A stretch of 64,000 bases of DNA from Isoperla grammatica (lineage: Eukaryota; Arthropoda; Insecta; Plecoptera; Perlodidae): the NCBI GenBank assembly GCA_945910005.1, contig OX246739.1:75395295-75459294 (forward strand), read 5' to 3'. Every line of letters begins with the position of its first letter. Position 1 is the stretch's first letter. Shown piece after piece: positions 24,935-36,300 of the stretch. The translations under genes were made by a program, and so were the position numbers. The notes below the pieces were generated by a model that worked only from the letters and a program-made list of their open reading frames with translations, did not search any database and had not been told where the DNA came from.

Positions 24935-25225
24935 ATTTTAGGCCTAGGGCCTAGGCCTAGGCCAGGCCTAACTTACCTGTGCCTAGGCCTAGGCCTAGGC
25001 CTACCTAGCTGCTAGGCTAGGCGTAGCCCTATTAACATAAACATTACATTTAATAATAAGACGTATCTTGAAGCCTAGGCCCTAGCCCTAGTCTCGCTAG
25101 GCCTAGGCCCTAGGCTAGTGGTCATCTTGAAGCTGGGATAGCAATAAGCCCTAGGCCTAGTGCTAGGGCCTAGGCCTAAGCCTAGAAACTTTGGGACAGG
25201 TGCTTAGACCGAGTCCTAGCCCCAG
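24935..25225. repeat. AGGCCT-dense low-complexity stretch
   Basis: Densely packed CCTAGGCCTAGGCC-type words in imperfect tandem. The same palindromic word is scattered through the whole window, but this is its densest cluster. Confidence 0.8.
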
Positions 25226-25292
25226 TGTAGGCCTAGTAGCCTTTTGATGCTTTTAAATATAAGCCCTGCTTATTATTATTTTTCTTGTTTAG

Positions 25293-25419
25293 ATGGAATA
25301 TGGATTGTGGAACCTGCATGGGGGCTTTTGGCCGGGAAATAATCCATGTGCTGGCAATGACAGAACCCTTTACAACTCGGTCAATGCCAGTGGAGGAAAC
25401 GTATTTCACGGGTGTCCAG
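25293..25419 (+). other. Candidate exon, possible glycosyltransferase family 31
   Basis: A pyrimidine-rich tract and TTTAG acceptor precede, and CAG|GTAGGC follows. One frame gives a CGTCMGAFGREIIHVL segment then MPVEETYFTGV. That spacing is reminiscent of the C-terminal acceptor-site region of beta-1,3-galactosyltransferase-like enzymes (a Cys/Gly motif followed by an acidic E/D pair and TG). A second frame starting at the ATG is also open. No partner exon was found, so it may equally be a 5' untranslated exon of the zinc-finger gene, or chance. Confidence 0.25.
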
Positions 25420-25608
25420 GTAGGCCCTGATGCTTATAAAACGCAGACTTTAGCCATAATCCATTGTGCAGGCTAGGTCTAGGCCTAGCCCTAGTGACAT
25501 TTTCCATCCTAAACTAGGCCTAGGCTTACACTTAAGTTAGCTTACTTATGTGCACCAAGTCACCAACCAAGTGATCCTGATGTTTACTTGAAAACTAAGG
25601 ATATTAGT

Positions 25609-25783
25609 CAGCGTAGTTGGCTGTGGCCGATTCAGCGTTCCAGGTTCAAATCCGTCCTTGTGCATGGATGTTGTATGGTGTTTTTTCATCTTCAAAATAA
25701 CTCACTAATAATCTCGATTAGGCCTAGTCCCTAGCATCGTTGCCAAAATAAAATATGAAATGTTAAGTCTAAATATCATCATT
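25609..25783 (+). mobile_element. tRNA-type SINE, copy A
   Basis: It has an AGCGTAGTTGG head with a B-box (GGTTCAAATCC), a body containing TTTTTCATCTTCA and ATCGTTGCCAAAA-type words, and an AAATATCATCAT 3' end. All of these recur in order in copy B at 27141-27320. Confidence 0.75.
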
Positions 25784-26222
25784 GTCCACGTGGATATTTG
25801 TGTGGTCACTCGTCCATCCAGTGTTTCTTCTTTTGTGAGACCTTATTTCTGCCATGATGTTCAACATGGTGTGGATGCTCGGTTTGCTTAGGCTACTGCC
25901 AAGTAACATTTTGATCTTGAGTAGATCACTGTTAGCAATTGTAGTGTACCAACTGTACCTACTAGTACTACAAACTACTACATGAAATATCCACTCCTAG
26001 CGTAAACGTTTATTGGATGTTCATTTGTGAATGCTTATCTAGAATAGACTCTACCTGTGCATGCTAAGGAGTATGGACGAAGTCTGAAAAGTAGGGTTGA
26101 GACTTGACATTGATTATTTGATTTAACTTTCACCTCGGCATTGATTTGTTCTGTTAGATCATAATTGTTTGATATCAAAACGCTAGTGCGACATTAAGAA
26201 TTTGAGAAACATCATTTTTAAA

Positions 26223-26300
26223 TGGCCCGCACCGATTATGAACGAGCCGGCGGGAGATCGCTGGTTCGATCCCGGTTACATGCATCTTGACTGAAGGTTA
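26223..26300 (+). other. tRNA-like B-box relic
   Basis: AACGAGCCGG..GATCGC is followed by GGTTCGATCCC, a match to the polymerase III B-box. It is probably the head of a decayed SINE; the A-box is not convincing. Confidence 0.35.
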
Positions 26301-27140
26301 TTTCCAAGGTTCCTCTTCTAGTGCGTGCAAACTGAATGTGAAGGGTTATACCGCAACTTTGACAAAATTTACAAATTTCGTTGCCATTTCTGCACATCTC
26401 TGTCAGTAAATAATGAATGTTTATACTGAATAAGAACAAGTAAAAAAAAAATGATGAATTTGATGAATAAATTTCGATGTCATAATCAATTTCGATGTCG
26501 AAAATTTGGATTAGACATCGATTACGAAGTTCAAATTATATCCCAAACCTACTGAATAGTATGTTTTAAACCTATTTTTGGTATAAATGATGTATACTCA
26601 TTGTCGTTGACCGTAGGGTTGTTATTTCTACAATAGAATTTGAAAGGGGTGGAGTAAGCAAAAAGGATGATGTGGAGATGTGGCAGCACTCAGCAAACAG
26701 ACAAGGACACATGGTGAGGGCAGAGTTGAAGAGATGCAGACTCGGCACATTTACATTTTCGAGCCCATAACTTGGCCTTTTCCTCAAACCTGAATTCCTT
26801 TGATGAGGGGGAACAGGGTAGCTATATGCATTCTGAGAAAGGCCAAACAACTTCTCACTTCTGCCATACTAGGGACACTAGTCATTAGATAGCTTAGAGA
26901 GGGGTTTTAACAGGATAACTTCAATTTCTTTTATCGTTTCTCCTTTCAATTTCTTTTATATATTTCTTTTATTATTCTTTTATAGCTTTTGTGTAAATGA
27001 ATTTTATTTCTATTTTTATTTTATGGTAAACATTTTCAGTTAGGCTAGGCCTAGTGATAAAAGTAAGCGGAAAATCCCGCCCATAAATAGCCGGGCGGAT
27101 AACGGCTTGACATCAGAACTGAATAGCCTAACAGCCAGCC

Positions 27141-27320
27141 AGCGTAGTTGGTCGTGGTCGATTAGCATTGGTGTAAACCCTCTGCATTCCAGGTTCGAAT
27201 CGTGGCAATTGGGCAAGGATGTCATGTAACATTTTTCATCTTCATACATCACCCACTCATCGTCTCTATTAGCATTGTTGCAAAAATATGAGATGTAAAG
27301 CCCAAATATCATCATCATCA
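27141..27320 (+). mobile_element. tRNA-type SINE, copy B
   Basis: The head is AGCGTAGTTGGTCGTGG, with the B-box GGTTCGAATCG. The body shares TTTTTCATCTTCA, CACTCAT and GCATTGTTGCAAAA with copy A. It ends in AGCCCAAATATC followed by an (ATC)n tail. Confidence 0.78.
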
Positions 27321-28685
27321 ATTACTAATAGTATGACAGTATGACACAAAAATGAATTAACATTTATTTTTGGCTAGTTACATTAAGCATTAGTTAACAC
27401 CACCAGTCTTGGGGAGGAATGCGTTCCCGGCAATGCGTTACTTTTTGAGGAACGTTTAGTGGAATGCGTTTCTTTTCTTACATCAGGAACTTAAAACGAA
27501 TTAAACATTTGTTAACAAGTTCATTACCGTTGAAATCCTACCGAATTCCAGTACCTGATATCGCAAACTTCAATATAAAAATATCTTGGGACTTTCCGTG
27601 TTTTCGAAAATGGCACCACCCCCCCTTGTCAAATTCCGAGTGCTGGAAGCGGACGGAGACCGGGCGAGTCCGTGAGTGATAATTAGTACAATAAGATTGA
27701 AAGTAATTTTAAAAGGAACTGGAACATGGATCAGTTCCTTTTTAAGCAGAAGTAACTTTGCATTTCAAAGTTCCTTTTTGGAGGAACTTGCCCAAGACTC
27801 AACACCACAGGGTTCATTATTTGTATTAAATTGTAATAAAAAGGTACTTTCTAACACATTTAGAACATTGTTTTAAAATTGTGAAAAGATCGGCAACAAT
27901 TCATATGTAAGTTGTTTCGATAAATTGTTGGTGAACAAGATGATGAGAAGCAATCTAGGCGTGCTACTACTTCTACTACTTCTACTACTACTAGTACTAC
28001 TTACTTCTACTACTAAATCTACTGGCTAGCTAATTCCTTGCTGGTCTGTGGGCCTCAAACGAATGAAAGTATAAGCACCAAATTTTGCGCCAATTTTGTT
28101 CACCTCCCGGAGCATCCGCTTTCGCGAACAAAATTTTAATGGGACAGAATGCCAACCTGAAAAAAAATAAAAACCTCAACAAAATTACTTATTCTTTAAA
28201 GTTGCCGACGGAAAAAAGTGATTTTGGGTCACAACATACTTGTCATAGATATGAACAACTGAGCCAATTTTCAGAATTCTATATTGGGCAGTGACCACGT
28301 TAAAAAATAATTGCTTTTAATTTTGGTACCGCGCGGGTGTATCGATCCATCGACCTCCCGAATTATAGCCCCGTAAGCTATAGCTTTATAGGCCCATCTC
28401 TATCTCCAAGTGCATATAAATAGCGTGAACCCTTCACCCCAATATAAACATCTTCCCGAAGGCATAATAGAGCAAAATGTGGATGCTTCAGATTGAAATC
28501 GTCCTCAGCTGGAGATTGAAGTGTTTGTGAGTGAAGTGGTGTGTGTTCAAGTGTGTACAAGTGAAGTGTGAGTGCGCATTCCCGCACAAAGAAATGTGCT
28601 TTAATTTCAAATTGGTCTTAATTAAATAAATAATTTTACCTCCATTTCAATGCCAACATTAGTCTTTTTAAATAATAAGCATTGA
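27321..28685. other. Intergenic, diverse low-copy sequence
   Basis: No gene recognised. A GGAATGCGTT word recurs near 27416 and 27461, and GGAACT words and their inverses occur at about 27714-27790, perhaps a decayed hAT end. A (CTACTACTT)n run lies at about 27968-28020. Confidence 0.4.
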
Positions 28686-29552
28686 CATACCAAACAAAAA
28701 TTGCAAAAAATTTGCAAAAACACGGCAAGCCCAAAATGTACATAATCAACCATAATAACAAACCAAAAAAGGGCACACTTACAGAAACACCCAAATCAAA
28801 AGAAGCTCAACATTTAAAGGGATGATAACTAAAATTGTGGCCAAGCTCGTTATGTTCTTTAATATAATAATTAATTAAATAAACGAATACATGTGTTTAT
28901 ATTACTCAATATAATTGACAAATAAATATATTAATAACAATTACAAAATTAAATTAAAAATTAATGTATTGAAACACTTCGAGGTGAGAAAAACAAAATA
29001 AACACACATTTTTTAAAATAAAAACTAAAAAGCTTGGCCGAGGAATTTGCATTCTTTAGTTTAATTTGCCAAGTCCCGAAATGTTTCTTGAATTACATTA
29101 ATTAATATTGGTTTATTAACTTGATGAATTATTATCTTTATTGATTTATAGTAGACAATAATATAATACATGACCCAAAGCTAAATTACAAATTCATCGG
29201 CCAAGCTTTTTTATTATAAATGATGTGTGTTCATTTTGTTTTTCTCACCTCGAATTGTTTCAATAAAGTCATTTAATTTTGTAATTGTTATGTATTAATA
29301 TTTTTATTTGTCAATTATATTAAGTAACCACAAATATATATATATTTGTTTATTTAATTAATTACTATATTAAAGAACATAATGGGCTTGGCCACAATTT
29401 TAGTTATCATCCCTTTAAATGTTGAGCCTCTTCTGAAATGGGTGTTTTTGTAAGTGTTCCCTTTTTTGGTTTGTTATTATAGTTGATTAAATTATGTTTT
29501 GGACTTGGCCTTGGTTTTGCAAATTTGTTGCATTTTTGTTTGGTATTGTTAT
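28686..29552. mobile_element. 867-bp foldback element
   Basis: Inverted arms of roughly 400 bases. The left arm has ATACCAAACAAAAATTGC, CATTTAAAGGGATGATAACT and TTCGAGGTGAGAAAAACAAA. The right arm has their inverses in reverse order, near 29533, 29404 and 29240. The arms meet near 29115. Very AT-rich with no open frame. Confidence 0.85.
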
Positions 29553-30144
29553 TTAACAAACAGTCTGCATATTCAGACATATCACAGATACATCATGTGT
29601 CTCCCTGACAGCAGAAAGGGATCTAATGGAGGGGCAAAATATAGCAAGAAGGAAATATGTGGCAAACCTTTATTGGGCAACTAAGCAGAGAATGGCATAA
29701 GTTCCAACTCTGGGTGTTTGAAAGAAGAAGACATTACAACCTGTTTCACCATTAAAATGTAAAATGTAAATCTTTGTCATTAAGAGGTTGATACGCCAAT
29801 CGGCTGGAATAATATAGGCCAAATGTAAAAATAAAAACAAACAGCTTACCTTCATTGTAAGTAAAAAATGTGAGAGTTGAACTTGAAAGTAGGCCTACCT
29901 ACACATTGTATACAAAAATAATTGACATTTCAACATGAGGTCTTGATCACTTAAGAGATAGATGGCTACTGCCATCTGTCATTATAGGCCTACACAGTAC
30001 ACACTTCCTTTATAATAATATTGACTTAGGTAATGACGTTCTGAAATTTAAAAAAAATATGTGGCCTGTGTTTGTAGACTGTGTGTAAGTTAGATGCTAG
30101 CACCAATGGTAACTGTGGGCTATTCACTGACTTTTCAGTATTTA

Positions 30145-30215
30145 TGATGATGATATTTGGGTTTTACGCCTTGCATTTTCATATCTGTTTACGTCAAGTC
30201 CTTACCATCACCACT
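30145..30215 (-). mobile_element. SINE 3' tail fragment
   Basis: The minus strand reads GTAAAACCCAAATATCATCATCA, matching the 3' end of the SINE copies at 25609 and 27141. Only the tail remains. Confidence 0.55.
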
Positions 30216-30269
30216 TGTGTAGGCCTACAGTGTAGTTTTTTACTTCCAGAAACGGCGCCATTCCCGAGC

Positions 30270-30369
30270 ATGGCTGCTGCCCCTCCTTGTCGGTCTACAT
30301 ATCGAGGGCAGCCTGAATATGTGGCCATGAAACCTGCAGGAGTACCTGCGCGACCACCCTCGGACACAG
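30270..30369 (+). CDS. Zinc-finger gene, coding exon 1
   Basis: Encodes MAAAPPCRSTYRG and a proline-rich stretch to PSDT, ending in phase 1. The acceptor CTTCCAG at 30249 starts the exon at 30250, so at least one upstream untranslated exon is likely. The donor GTGTGG is weak; the phase agreement with exon 2 supports it. Confidence 0.65.
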
Positions 30370-33300
30370 GTGTGGTGACTACCCGCGCTAGTTTTAAACT
30401 AGTCATACTCTTCCTAGTGGGCCCACATATCCGGTGACAAAAGATAAACAATATCAACGCCTGGCCGTAGGGTTGCCAATCATCCAATATTCTAGTGGAT
30501 GCCTACAATCTTGTATTTTGCTTTTTGAATTTTTTACTTTTGAATTTAGCTTTTCTTTTACATTTGCTGTTGTGTATGTTTTGAGAAACTTCGGGTGCTT
30601 TTCAAGTCTACCCTAATAGTGTAATAGACCATGATTGTGGCAACATTGCACTTTACGAAGAATATATATTGCATTTGGCTCCAAAACATTTTCCTACATT
30701 AAGTGACGGCCAAAACCTTAACTTAGAGGTTTTTTTATGTTTTATTTAGGTAGGCCTAGGTACTAGTAACATTTAATCTACTTCATGGAGTAATTTTAAC
30801 CAAACAAAATTAGCCTAACTTAATTTGGCCTACCTAATATTGAAATGGGCGATAATGTTTCTTCATACACAACTTTTAACTTCATTAAAATACATTTTCT
30901 AATATATTATTGTTATACAATCCAGGACATGTATATTTATTTTAAGTGGGCTTCAAAGGTCTAGAACAACATTCTTAAATACATCTATAATATAATAATA
31001 GGCTATACCAAAGATTAAACAATGTATTTGTGTTTACAGTCGGTAACCTCAGTATGTTATTATTTTACTTTTTTTAATTTTTAGCTCCAGTTTTACCATC
31101 TCGAGCTCCGTCAGTGTCTGAAAATGTAGAAGTGATGCCTTCACTTGAGAACGAGATACTAACGGAACACCAAGGGAACGGGAACTCAAATATCATGCCA
31201 ATGAGCATAGCACAATCAAGTAATAACTTATCACCAGTGTTGATATCAGACACCGGCACTAATCACCCAAATAAGAAAGTAAGTTTCATTTTAGCTCCAA
31301 TAACAATAGCACCCAGGTGACCACTGGGTCATACACTATAGCCTAACATTTGAATTGATACAGGAAAGCATGTAGCGTACTTCCAACCACACATCATCAT
31401 TCATCACCGTTTTCCATCCCCATTTCCTCATCCCCTCTGGCAAGATTGGTTTGGCTCTAATAGACTTTCTTATCAGTGTCTTCCCTTGCTCTTCTCTCTT
31501 CCACCTTAGCTTGTATAAAGCATAGGTCTGCAAATAATGTAGCATTTATGTCATACAAGTTTCAATAATACATCTATCCCTCTACAGTACAACCTTGTTA
31601 TTACGTTGTCCCATAATATGTTGTTCGCATTATCACGTCGTCGTTTTGATAAAGTCGGGGCGAAACCCCATAAGACACATTGTTAATTTTCTCTTGATAA
31701 TACGTCGCCTGATATACTGATGTACAGTGGAATGCGATAGTACATCCCTAAATTAATGTCCCTACATTGGTAAAACAATTGATATAAAGAATTGATATAA
31801 TGTTGTTTCAGATCATAAAATATGTTTTTACAATGGAATTCAACTGTCAGTTTACTCCCCCCACCCCTCCCTAACTCTACCCACAGCAAAACCCGACTCA
31901 GGTAGCTGGCCCGGGGAGGGTGACTCACCCCCCCCCCCCCCCCAGCCAGCACTTTGTTGCCCTTTATCAGTATCTAATACATTGCCTCGACAAAGACCCA
32001 AAATGGAAATAAATAATAAACCAGTTTATCACTGGTGAGGAGGCATATAATCTTAAAAGCACTGGATGGTTAGGCCTACATTATCTCCTCCTGTCTGCTC
32101 GTAGTAGAAACGAAACTTTAGAGAGTCTGATGACCAATGTTTGTCTAATAGACGGTGAAATAGGGTTTAAAGGGCCAACAGGTAGTGAGTTGTTGTAATT
32201 TCCTTGCAATTCTTTTTCTTTCAAAGGGTGACATTCTTTCGACTTCTGTTTTTGTAAAATTGGCATCCATGTTTTTCTAGTAAATCTTGGTTTACAAGCC
32301 GATTATAATGGTTCAATACATAAACATGGGCCATTCATTGGCTCTAATCCTTTCATTTCCACTATGAGCAGACAGGCTTTACAAGAACGCCTGCAATATT
32401 AATTTATTTTACAATTACATTATTTACAAACATCTGCGTATCATTTCATTTTTTGTTATTTTAATGCTACTGTAGAATACTGCAGATTATACTCTGCAAC
32501 AAATCTAATCTGTCACTATTTCAGTCCCTTCATTATTGATGTTGCCCCAAAGAGAGGGTACCTGTACTTCAAACTAAGCTATTATATTAATTAGTTACTT
32601 TTTTAAGTTAATTTGATACAACGTCGCGCTGGATATAATGTCGAAAGTCAATTAGTCACTTCAGCGACATCATATCAAGGTTGTACTGTATTGTCTTTTT
32701 CCTCAGGTAAAGATGTCGAAATCTTCTCGCAAAAGAAATGAAAATATGAAAACTGGAAACCTTTTACCCCCTGTACCACTTCCGTATTTAAATCAGCAAT
32801 ACAACAATCCTATGTACTCAATGATGTTCGGTGGCCGCCCTTCAATGAAACGACCAGACACTACATCTGACGAATCAGAAGACGATGACGATGATGAAAA
32901 TGAAAATGCAAACGATGCCGACAATTACAGCAATGCATCCTCAGCCACTGGAAATCAGTAAGTAAATCCAAGAAGTAACAACCCAATATATTTACTGCAT
33001 GGGAGCTCACAAAATTTATATCTATGCTTAGACCCAAAGACCTTATTACCCTACATGATTAGTGGTTTTCTCACATGTGCATTCACTGGCCTATAAAACC
33101 TTGTTTAAACTTGAAACTTAACAGAGTTCTTACTTGCACTACTGTCCTTTTTGTGGACCCGAAATAATGATCTACTAGCCTATTATTATTATTAACTGTT
33201 GTATTGATTGACGAAGATGAGTCGAATAATGACGGTTGTGTGACAACCACATACTTGTTTTAAGGTGGGGGTGAAATGCTGACGATAGTTTTCTTTGGTG

Positions 33301-36300
33301 GAAGTGGGAAGGAATGCAACATGGTTCTCTGTCATATGAGGTGTGCTGCTTATAAATATGTTGACTTGTAGCGAGTGCATTCAAACCATATTCAACTGGA
33401 ACTGGGTATATGCTTTGGTTGATGATGCCTAGAGGCTGGGATAGTATTGAAAGGGAAAGAATTATAGGAACCAACAGCTCACCTTAAAGAAGTTCGGCAG
33501 CCATTTGAGATGGAGATTAGTACATGTATTTACAATATGTTGTAAAGACAGAATGTTTCGTCTTACATAGCCTTGGTCACCCGTCAGTGTGAAAAAAACT
33601 AACATCTACTAACTCAATAAAGATGAACAGGAAATATACCACCGCACCACAGACAAACCTATCAAAGCCAAACCCACAGAGACATCATACCCTGGTGACA
33701 TAATGCCACTCTGGCCTACACGTTCTCAGCATTCTAAAACGAGGTAGCCATCTTCTTGCTTTGTCTGCCGCCACACAACACCTGGCTACCAACCTTTCAG
33801 ACGTCCTCCGAACCTGAGCAACATGCTGGTAAAGCACGACCTGCTGAGGAAACAAGAAAATAACATCCTATCTAGAGGCTCCTACCCCTACAAAAGCAAC
33901 CGCTCCCACACATGCCCAATAACCCCCCCCCCCCCCCCCCGACCAAGACGTTCTCAGCCAGAGCCACGAAGATGAAGTACAATATCCAACAACAACATAA
34001 TACCTGTACCACAAAAAATCTCATCTACTAACTCCAGTGTCTGCACTGCCCCGCAGAATACATAGGTCTAACCACCAACACCCTTAGGCAAAGAATGAAT
34101 GCGCACAGGCACGACACTGTGATGCTAATGAGAAACCAGTGGCCATACATGCAACGACTCACAACCTGGCCTTCAATGACTGTTTTAATACCAGCATCTC
34201 AGAGCTCTACCACATAATTGCAGCGAGGGAGAGCTCAGAAAGTGGGAACTGGCTCATTAGATGGTTACCAGCTCCGGGTCCCTCCTAATCTCAACCTGCG
34301 CTGATCTTGGAGCTCTCTGGGGTAAACAGAGAACTACCTTACCTTGTTAACTCTTCCCTTCACCGCCAACAGTGCCTTGTATATTCTTGTAAATAATTGT
34401 CTTTATCCGACAGGTGAACAAGGCTGTGTAAGCCAAAACGTCCTGTCTTTAAATATTCTAAATACATGTAGGCCTACTAATCTCAACATGGCTGCTGAAC
34501 TTCTTTAAGGTGAGCTGTTGGTTCCTATAATTCTTTTCCTTTCAATACTAACTGGAACTGGGTTTATGCTACTTAAGTATTATAGTATGTTAGAAAAGTC
34601 AATTCAAACATGCCCTAAGAGTTTCAGAAAACTTGACAAATGGAACCCAGAATGTTCACAACTTTATTTTCTTGAACTAGGTAAATAATTGGTAATAAGT
34701 AACTAATTACCCAATATATAAAAAATTAATTGACACTGCTGTATCAGCAGATTGTTCGGATTTTTATTACTGCTGACAAGAAATTACCAGATTGTTGTTT
34801 TCCTTTAAATTGGTTTCTTTCTACTGATTTTGCTCAAAAACATGCACATCCTAGATGTCATAGAGTAAATAATGATCTGAACTTTGTATGATGGGATACA
34901 GTACTTCAGTCAAGTTGCTTCATGTCTTAGAGTGTTTAAACATCGAGACAAGCTTAGTTTGTATGGTATTTGTCCAGCCTTTTTTTTATGTGCTAATACG
35001 TTTAATTAAATGTTTCCAAGTGGACTAATACCTGTGATCTGCTTTCATAAGGTCACCTACAAGAAGTGGTATGTCTCGGCCCGGTTTTGAGTGCGGCCAG
35101 TGTGATCTCGTAGCGGACACACGGCCGGCATTGAAGAAACACATCAGTCTCTGTCACCCGGGACCTCAGTCCGATTCAAACCTCACTCACGCATTGAAGG
35201 TCAGTGGGGCGGGTTGCGTACGGACGGAGTAAGATTGTCTGATTGGTTGTACCTGTTGTCGTAGATACCACACATTCGCACTTTGTGCATTTAATGATGG
35301 CCCAGTCAGCCAAAAATGCGGGCGTAGGAAAAGAAGAAGAAGAATGTGCACCTCGTGTATTTTATCAATATCTGGAGAACGGTAAATTTGCTCTTTTTTA
35401 AAGAAACACCATATTGTGATTGTTGGGTAATGACACTTTGTTTTGAACATAATTAATAGAGCCCTACAGAAGTTGTTTTATTTTTTCCCAAATTTCGTTT
35501 TTCAAAATGTTAATTTCTCGTTTTGGCGGTGTAACAAACAAAAAAACATTTTTTTTTTATTTAGCACCCCCTCTGACAACCTTTCATAATGAAACATGTT
35601 GAAAAGTCACAAAATGTTGTTTTCATGGCGCAGATTGGCACGTTTGTTGCCGTCGTCGGTTCATCACTCCTTTTGTTAGCAGCTACCGGGTGTATGTCCG
35701 ATGCCCTCGTGCCACTTCCGGTCCCTCTCCCCTGAGGAGCTGGAGGGCCACATTGCCAGACACGTTGCAGACGGCTACCAGCGCCAGCCTGGCATGAGCA
35801 AGAAGCGAAGCAGCGCCATCTCGTTACAGCGAGTGCGCTACGAGCGGGAGGAATACCGCTGCCAGATGTGCTCCTACACGTGTACCATAGAGAAGGCTTT
35901 CTACAAACATCTAAAGCTGCACTCTATGGGGTATGTTCACTTCCTTCAGTTTAGTGCATATGTGTAAGCAAGGTCCACTAGATTGCTTGTAGCGCGCGTG
36001 AAGTAAGGTCATCTAACGTATTTCCATAATGTTAAAAATCACATGTTATTCAAATGAGAAAATCATTCAGAAAAACAAATGAATTGATCTGTGAAAACAA
36101 ATAATGTGCCAAAACGGCAAAATAACAATCTGTAATGAGATTTAGTCCACATTCTATATATATTTTCAAAAGAAATACTTAACGCGCAAGTTCAAATTAT
36201 TGGTGAGGATTATTTAAATAATAATGCGATTTTTGTAGTTGGATCCAAAATGGCGATTTTGGATCTCATTCAATGACCTTACTTTGCGCTTCGCAATTAC

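Noticed and set aside
30194..30487. Minus-strand 97-codon open frame
   Set aside because: It is antisense to the zinc-finger first coding exon, whose phase fits the downstream exons.
31683..31952. Gly-rich minus-strand frame in the zinc-finger intron
   Set aside because: It starts at the C16 run inside a TIR element and resembles no known protein.
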